Source of the DNA: Gibbula magus
Lineage: Eukaryota; Mollusca; Gastropoda; Trochida; Trochidae
Direction: 5' to 3'
Length of the DNA: 64,000 bases
Assembly: GCA_936450465.1 (NCBI GenBank)
Contig: OW388296.1
Span: 16,391,026 to 16,455,025, forward strand
This document shows, piece by piece, positions 57,601 to 64,000 of this stretch; positions within the stretch are counted from its first letter, which is position 1, and the number at the start of each line of letters is the position of its first letter. Under the pieces are notes generated by a model. That model saw only the letters and a list, made by a program, of their open reading frames with translations, searched no databases and was not told where the DNA came from. A program made the position numbers and the translations under genes.

Positions 57601-58867
57601 TACATGTATATGCTGCTGAAATTAGCATCTGTAAGTGTATTTTAGGGGAAATAAAGGGAATTGTGTTTCTTAATAAATTAACAGTCCAAAAAGGCTTACT
57701 TTGACAATATTTACATAACTATTTCATGTATCAAGAGGAAAACTGCTTATAGCATGTGAATTTCAAAAAGTTGCAGCAGGTATATATTGGTAAATATAAA
57801 GGTCACATACTTTTAACAAATCAAATAATTAATATCTGCAGATAATCTATATTTACAGGTCTATTGACGCAGTGATCTATAAAACTACAAATATACAGAA
57901 ATAGTTTCTAAATACGTACAAAGACCCATTCTATTTGAAATTACATTGCAAAAGTTTAAGCAAGTTTTCAGTTGAATGTAACATTTAGCCGAGTTTTTTC
58001 ACCAAAATCTATTGCAATACACTTAATACAATTTACAAAATTATGTATAATATTGCGACTAAGTGTACAAGAATCCTTCAAAAGTGTTGTTGGGCTCGCA
58101 ATTTACAAAATATTATTCAGTCTTGTAGATTTCCCCTTTTATCTAATATTTATGTACACTTAGATTGTCAATAACACAAATACATCACCTATTACTTATC
58201 GCTACATTGATAAAAAAAAATATGGAACATGTATTTTGTTATTTTGCAAATGGACGAATATGAAATAAAATATTGTTCAACATACCACTGAGTCAATGAA
58301 TGAAACATGTTAACATCGTCATAATCCTTATGAAATGTATGATAGATGTCTGTGACGTTTGAACATGTTCATCATATGACATGCGTGCCGCCGCCATATT
58401 GGGCAACGATAACAATTGTTCCAAAACACATTGCAGAATTACTGGTACAGCAATGGTCACATCCAATATTAAACAGTGTTGACTGCTGCCATTTGTAGTC
58501 CGTTTTGCGGGGCGTGTATGTATGTAATTTTGTTGTATAAGGCCAAAGGTAAATATGTTATACAGTTAAGTAATGCCAATTTAAGTTGATTCTGTCATAA
58601 GACTCCTGTGTATTACGTCACAAGGCCCAGCACGAGGCATCCGCTATCGGGTGAGTTTTTATGAGGCGTAATTGAGCTGCATTCTAAAAAGCGTTAAGGT
58701 GTTTATTGATTGAATTGACATATATCATGTGGAATCCTCGAACCGAAAAGTGGTGTGGTCGAGGTTTGTGGGTTTATAATGATTCAATGATAACTTATAT
58801 CCAAATTATATACTGAAAGGTAGGGTCTTCTGCTCCATGGTCACATGGGATTTCAATTTGACAAATA
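57601..58867. other. Unit C segment equivalent to 10517-11790 of A; no gene seen
   Basis: Homology to the region left of the plus receptor continues to about 58867 and then stops abruptly before the minisatellite and receptor would begin. The short frame seen at 11485-11742 in A is broken here. Confidence 0.65.
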
Positions 58868-61800
58868 CCCGACTTGAAAATAGCCCTATAAATTACGAAC
58901 ATATAGATACGACTTTTTCATTACATCGCCTATTAAAGGGCCGAACAACGATTCACTGCAGTGACTGATCTGCCGGGTCTGACGTCACTCCCGCCGCTTG
59001 GATATCTGCGTACATGATATTTCAACGTGTCTCGCTTTTATGCCTATTTGATCCTGATGTATAATGCACATACAGATAATCATCTGTTATTCTTTCAAAA
59101 AATGCATTTTGAGATACATCTCGTCACATAGTTTACTGGTTACAAGATCCATTAGTCCATTCTTGTAAAAATTAAAGAAGGTGTTAAAAAAGATAAAACA
59201 AGACATTGTTCAGGAGGAAATCAGATTCTTAACAGGAAGATAACATATAAAGCTGTTTTGGGGGTACCCTGACCAATAACTCCTGAATCCCAGAACCTAG
59301 CCTCTTCGTGGGTGATTTCAGAGACGACTTGCCTTGTCCTCCTGGAGAATTCTCCCTCATCGCCAAATCCAAACATTACCTGCCTTCTTCGAAAAAGCAA
59401 TCTTCGAACATGTTGATAAGTCTTTTGCTGGAATGGAAGTGACTCTGGATCGCCGTGCCATTGCCAGATAATGAGTCCATCCTGTGTTCATGCTTAAAAG
59501 ATGAAATAATTCCAAGTTTTCGTCTCTAAATTGTTCGAGGTCATGCAATAGGCATGTCGATGCCGAGTTGAAGTTTTCCGAAATACTTTGACCAAACATG
59601 GTTTTCGATTGGTAGTTTGTTTCCTACTTTTACCAGGTCTTTTTTTATAGTTTCATTGTTGTTAACAGTTCCTCAAATATTAAGACAATTGTTTTTACTT
59701 CTGTGCATTTGACTTGTTGATCTGAGACCTGACTGCCTGATAAAATGAATCTTGCAAATGCAGCACATCGATATCGGTTATGTTTGTCCAATGCGCTTCA
59801 AAACAGTTGGGGACGTATAAACAACCTACTACCTAAATGATTTTTCCCGATGTAAATAGGGAATAGAAATTACTTCCGTCCGTCCATCTGTCTTGGTCCG
59901 GGTTTCGTTTCCGGACCAGAACTCAAAAAGCGTATGGCCTACCTTCTTGGGATTTTATTTTTAGCCGTTTCCATGGGAACTTTTGTTTCAGAATTTGTAC
60001 AAAAACTTGTTGTTATATATTTAGTCATATATAGGACATAGTCGATTCTTGTTAATGAACTTTTTTGTCGGTTGATAAGATGGTTAAAGGGGCAAAAGCA
60101 CGTTTTTTGCATATTTTATTTTTTTAAATTTTCGATTTATAATGATAGTATTCATATTTACTTTAAAGGGTAAAACATATTATTACACAAACCAATTATC
60201 CGTACTGGTAATAACGGTGTAGTGTATAAAGCAAATATTGCATGGCGGTAATTTTATTGCCAACACATTATATTATTTCGAATGCATCCTGTGGGCATTT
60301 TAAAAAGTAATGTTTTCTACTTTCAATAATGCCCGCGGGTTATGTTTTTAACATAACATCAGGCAGCAGGGATTGATCACAAACACTTAATAATTGTTCT
60401 GACATTAAAAAGGAATCACCATTTGTGTGTAGGTTGGCTCCATTCAGTAAGTAATCACGTTAATGCACATCAATTTTCTTAATGGTATATAACTTGTAAT
60501 CGTTGGACGGGATGAATTATTCAATTGTATGCAAAAATGTTAAAATGGGCGGAATTAAATCATGCTATTAGGATTTAATAAGAAAGTCAATGAAACTTTC
60601 TTTTTCAGGTCATCAGCAGTTTTGTTGTCTGACATTGATAACAAATTAGCTTATATGATAGTCGAAACAATGTTTTATCTTGCATTCAAGTTGTCAGTGT
60701 TTGTGAATTTTGCAATTAGCAAATTAGATATTATGAAGTCTCAAACTGTTCAATTTGTATTGAATAAAACACAAAATTAATCAGATAAACAATACAGATT
60801 TTCTAATGAGATACAATAGTATATGTACGTATGTCTGTAGTATAAAGTCACCAGAGGTCTTGAATCACGAATATTAATGTTGTTGAAAGGAAAGAAAAGA
60901 AAGGATAAGCCTGTTCCGGTAAGCCTGTTTAAACGGTTCCTTTCCTTTGTTTCTGCGCACCTTCAATTGTCAGATATTGATGTGCATAGCCATGTATGTA
61001 GCCTTTGTATCCATCCATGTTCAATAACCTTATAGTCGTACACGGATTGGAAGTTGGTGAGAGCTGCGACGAGGGAAGGGAGATAACTCCATGTAGAAGT
61101 GTCAGAGTTCAAAAGTTAGAGTTCAAATCTTTTTGACCCTAACTTTAAACTTCTTAATCGAACTAAGATTATTTATGTAATATTGACAAAGGTAGATTAC
61201 ATTATAATAACCCTTTTACACAAACATGCTTATCAAAGACATTCAAAAGCTTTGTTTGTAGGCTGCAGTGTTGCCACGTTGGACTCCTTTTTGACATTTA
61301 GTTTAAATAAATAATGTAGATTAAAATTCATACACAAGTGTTAAAAAGCTTGAATTTTCCTGACTGGTCGCAACTTTACAGCATTATCTCCCCTCTAAGC
61401 GGATCTGACGTAATTTCATGACGTCATTTTGGCTAGCCCTCGCATTTGTCGCCATTTCAATTTCGGATCTCTAGGCGGAAGGACGCTTCAAAATTGGTTT
61501 TAAAAGGAAGTCATTTTACATGTAAGTACACAATATTTTATCTTTGCCGACGTTTAGTTGGTGATTATTAACTTTAAATTTATAGTTATCATTAAATAAT
61601 TTAATAAATACGTCTGCAGTTGGCTCATTTTGTATTGATTGACAAGTTATTACTTTCTTCATAAACTTGTACTTTTATGTAATATAATTCCTACATCGTA
61701 CACAATTTTCCATTGTTACTTACGTGATATTTGTTGTATATCATAATACTTTATGCAGTAGTATTTTCAAATTCCCTTCATTCTTACTGGGTATCCCTTA

Positions 61801-61904
61801 CTGTTTTAAATAATGTATAGGCCAACTCCTATAGGCAAAGAATGTACCATAAATGTAATTATGATACTTTCAATCTATGGGTATATTGAAACTTTGTTAT
61901 ATGA
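58868..61904. other. Unique region between units C and D; no gene recognised
   Basis: Most of this stretch has no match in the other units. Parts near 60360-60480 resemble 50755-50890 at low level. A GTCC-type tract and a GTCCGGGTTTCG...GGAC hairpin lie at 59875-59925, like other mollusc repeats. An 80-codon minus frame at 59357-59599 and a 72-codon plus frame at 60562-60780 match nothing I know. A TGACGTCA box is at about 61419 and a GTAAGT donor-like site near 61522. Confidence 0.5.
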
Positions 61905-62975
61905 ACAGAAAATAAAGTCTTAAGAGAGCAATGCTCGGAACGCATCTCGGTACTTGTGCCACTCTCATTTTTAGATAAAGTCACGGAATAATAAGTGCTC
62001 CATCAATCAAATCATCGGATGAGTTGTTTTGGGCGCTACACATTATTGCCCCGAAGGAACCTTTTGACCAAGCCTAAACAAAATATACTTCAACGACAAA
62101 GGATAACAGATCACAAGTGTTTTGTTTTCAAAGATTTGAATGATTACAACACCAAATTGATTTATTCACTACACGTTACAAAACATGAGAATGGGGGGAT
62201 TAAGGAAAACAGGCATTTGACAACATAGTACAAAACTGTCACTGATAGTAAGTTTTAAAAAAAAATTCTGGATTAAGACCAAGCTGAATGTTCACCTATA
62301 ATATCATCACTTAGTTTGAAAGTAAACACTTATAAATTGTTTTATTCCTTACAATAAGTACAGAACGTAAAGGTCAGCTATGATGATCCACTTTCAAATA
62401 GTTAAATAATCAAGCTATCGATTTATCGAGGATTTTAGTCGTTTCGATGAAGATTTGTATATTAAATTACCAGTTAAAAAGTTGCTTTTACAATTTGAAC
62501 TATATGTATCAAAAGCAGGGCAAATCAAATGCTGGGTGTGACGTCAAACACGAAAGTATGCGCTTTAACGACCACATCAGGCTTTTCAATTCGTCTATCG
62601 GCTTTAATGTGGCAATGGTTTTTAAAAAAAGCTGTATATAGGCCATTTATCGGATGATTTCCAAAATTTCAAAGTCGAGTTATTGTCAAATCTTTTCTAC
62701 AAAACTTGTTAATGAATGAAAGTGGCCATAGAGCCTCACAGCCTACCTTTGACAATCAGTCAGTGTGAGGTATTTCTATGCTGTGAAGTTCGAATGCGTA
62801 TTGCCTAGTCACGCCACTGATCAGATCGAACCTCAAGTTAAATTTCTACCTTTTAGTTCAGAAAAAAACATTAAACTCTTTCATTTGGTGATTGAGCGAC
62901 ACCATACAACCACAACAATACTTTCCCGACTCCATCTACTATGTCATTTCTATCTTTAAAGTCATTTTTGTGACG
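61905..62975. other. Unit D segment downstream of the last receptor; diverged unit sequence
   Basis: Short words shared with 540-1270 of unit A ('gtcttaagagagc', 'acaccaaattga', 'aatgcgtattgcc') in the same order show that this is a distant copy of the segment downstream of the minus receptors. No gene is supported. Confidence 0.6.
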
Positions 62976-64000
62976 TTAGAAATAATTTGAGTCCAGCTTA
63001 TAACTCGTTTGCCATAAGAGTCCACAAGCTAACAGGGAAACGCTCAGTGAGAAAATGAAGAACATTGCATCAAGAAACCTTTCAAGAGAAAATTTCCCAC
63101 AACAGGTTCTCAGTCTTTTCCCACTTCTCACCTCCACGAGTTGATTCTCGTTTACTTTGTTCTCTTGATCTATGTGTTCAGTTTTCCATTGCTCTTTGTT
63201 TTGTTCCTTTTCTTTCTCCTTTCTGTGATGAACGCATAGGACCAAGATGGTTGCCAGGATTGTTAAGAAGCCTTGTGACTCGATGAAAGCAAGATACATG
63301 GCCAGAGTAGACACTGCATCAGAAGTTTGAGGCATCGACTGATGGATCAGGTTGAGAAACATGGCGTGTGAGACGAAGATGGCCATCATGAAGGAAAGTT
63401 TTTCTCCAGATCTTGCAGGGATGAGGAATACACATGGGTTGAGGATTGACAGAAGAGCCATCGGGAAGATGATGTTGATAATATAGTAGGTCGGTTCTCT
63501 TCGAAGTGTCAATGTAAACTGACCAGCCAATATATCTATCTCTTTTGATACCGGCATCACTTTATATTTTGTTTCAATCAATGTCCATTCTCCGTTGTGT
63601 TCGACAATATCCACACCATTAATGGGAATGTCATCGCGTTGCAAATTTACAGGATACCCGTATGCAGGAATAAAAGTGACATGACAATGTTGATAGTCAA
63701 AAGGATAATCCTTCACGTTTATCTTGCAGCGTGTATGAAAGACGTCAGTCAGTTGCCATGTCAAGAAACCCTCATTAGTGATTGTAATTGGGGTTTCACC
63801 TACCAGGGGATTCATATTTATAATGTTGTCTGAAATGTATATCTTAGGTAACCAAATCGTATTATGGTCTAATTCAAGAAAGTGGTGGCCATGATAATCA
63901 TCTGGATTCCATGATATTGCTTTGTCTCGCCACATAAACCGAAGATAGGACGGCACAGACAGAACTTCACTGGCAGAATCAAGGTTTAAAATGGCCAGTG
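62976..64000 (-). CDS. Cys-loop ligand-gated ion channel subunit, nAChR-like (unit D), 5' part beyond the window
   Basis: The frame is open from the stop at 62976 to the right edge (341 codons visible), so the N-terminus and signal peptide lie outside. Visible are the WRDKAISW block, WLPK (WSPK in the others), the Cys-loop with YPFD, GEW, RREPTYY, M1, SGEK-M2, M3, a short charged loop and M4. It is the most diverged copy. It is on the minus strand, but between the Cys-loop and M1 it reads like the plus copies (INGVDIVEHNGEW, KVMPVSKE, IPARSGEK), while its full-length C-terminus (KLDSNYF) is like the minus copies. No CC pair in loop C. The internal Met at 63956 is not the start. Confidence 0.93.
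   Translation of the reverse strand, partial: LAILNLDSASEVLSVPSYLRFMWRDKAISWNPDDYHGHHFLELDHNTIWLPKIYISDNIINMNPLVGETPITITNEGFLTWQLTDVFHTRCKINVKDYPFDYQHCHVTFIPAYGYPVNLQRDDIPINGVDIVEHNGEWTLIETKYKVMPVSKEIDILAGQFTLTLRREPTYYIINIIFPMALLSILNPCVFLIPARSGEKLSFMMAIFVSHAMFLNLIHQSMPQTSDAVSTLAMYLAFIESQGFLTILATILVLCVHHRKEKEKEQNKEQWKTEHIDQENKVNENQLVEVRSGKRLRTCCGKFSLERFLDAMFFIFSLSVSLLACGLLWQTSYKLDSNYF

Noticed and set aside
59357..59599. 80-codon minus-strand frame in the unique region
   Set aside because: It has no recognisable domain, and continuing frames beyond it have frequent stops. It may be a pseudogene fragment but I cannot name it.

Overview
This is eukaryotic, AT-rich nuclear DNA, most likely from a mollusc and probably a gastropod. 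The evidence is a cluster of intronless nicotinic-type Cys-loop receptor genes, a tRNA-derived SINE whose 3' end (a 'gcggcgttaaaccc' block, then 'ctcactcactcac') resembles SINEs common in mollusc genomes, and mollusc-style (GTCC)n-headed mobile elements. There are no rRNA genes, operons or CRISPR arrays. The species call is inference; the receptor family call is secure.

The window is a tandem segmental duplication. Unit A runs from about 1 to 28859, unit B from about 28860 to 46300, and unit C from about 46301 to 58867. A diverged fourth unit D runs from about 61905 to the right edge. A complete unit holds a head-to-head receptor pair: a minus-strand gene on the left (A 1274-2491, B 30160-31377, C 47589-48806, D 62976 to beyond 64000) and a plus-strand gene about 7-10 kb to its right (A 12717-13907, a pseudogene; B 38367-39563). 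Unit C has lost its plus-strand partner. The products have a signal peptide, a canonical Cys-loop and four membrane segments. They lack the vicinal cysteines and most of the aromatic box that bind acetylcholine, so they look like receptors for some other ligand.

Each complete receptor gene has a 48-49 bp minisatellite just upstream (about 6 to 20 units). In coding orientation nearly every unit carries a splice-donor-like GTAAGT (or GGAAGT) and a CTCACAG acceptor-like stretch. This is the most unusual gene-linked feature of the window.

Mobile DNA explains most of the length differences between units. Units A and C carry a decayed L2/CR1-type LINE (7331-10370, 54749-57600), and B keeps only its 5' stub next to a 99-bp GC-rich filler. 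Unit A alone carries a 7.7-kb Mutator-like (MULE) element (15081-22783) with about 60-bp terminal inverted repeats and a broken, multi-exon, minus-strand transposase gene. Inside that gene's first exon sits a 4.5-kb transposon (16815-21348) with matching ends, a perfect 6-bp target duplication and large subterminal satellites, and it in turn contains a LINE fragment and a small inverted-repeat element. The MULE also holds a (GTCC)n element that contains a SINE with a 34-bp target duplication. Comparison of units gives natural empty sites for a TA-flanked element (present in A and B, absent in C), a hairpin-ended element (C only) and the MULE (A only). A MITE with long inverted repeats and 11-bp target duplications is shared by A and B.

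The rest is non-coding unit sequence repeated between A, B and C, with no gene I can support. Region 58868-61904 is mostly unique and unexplained.
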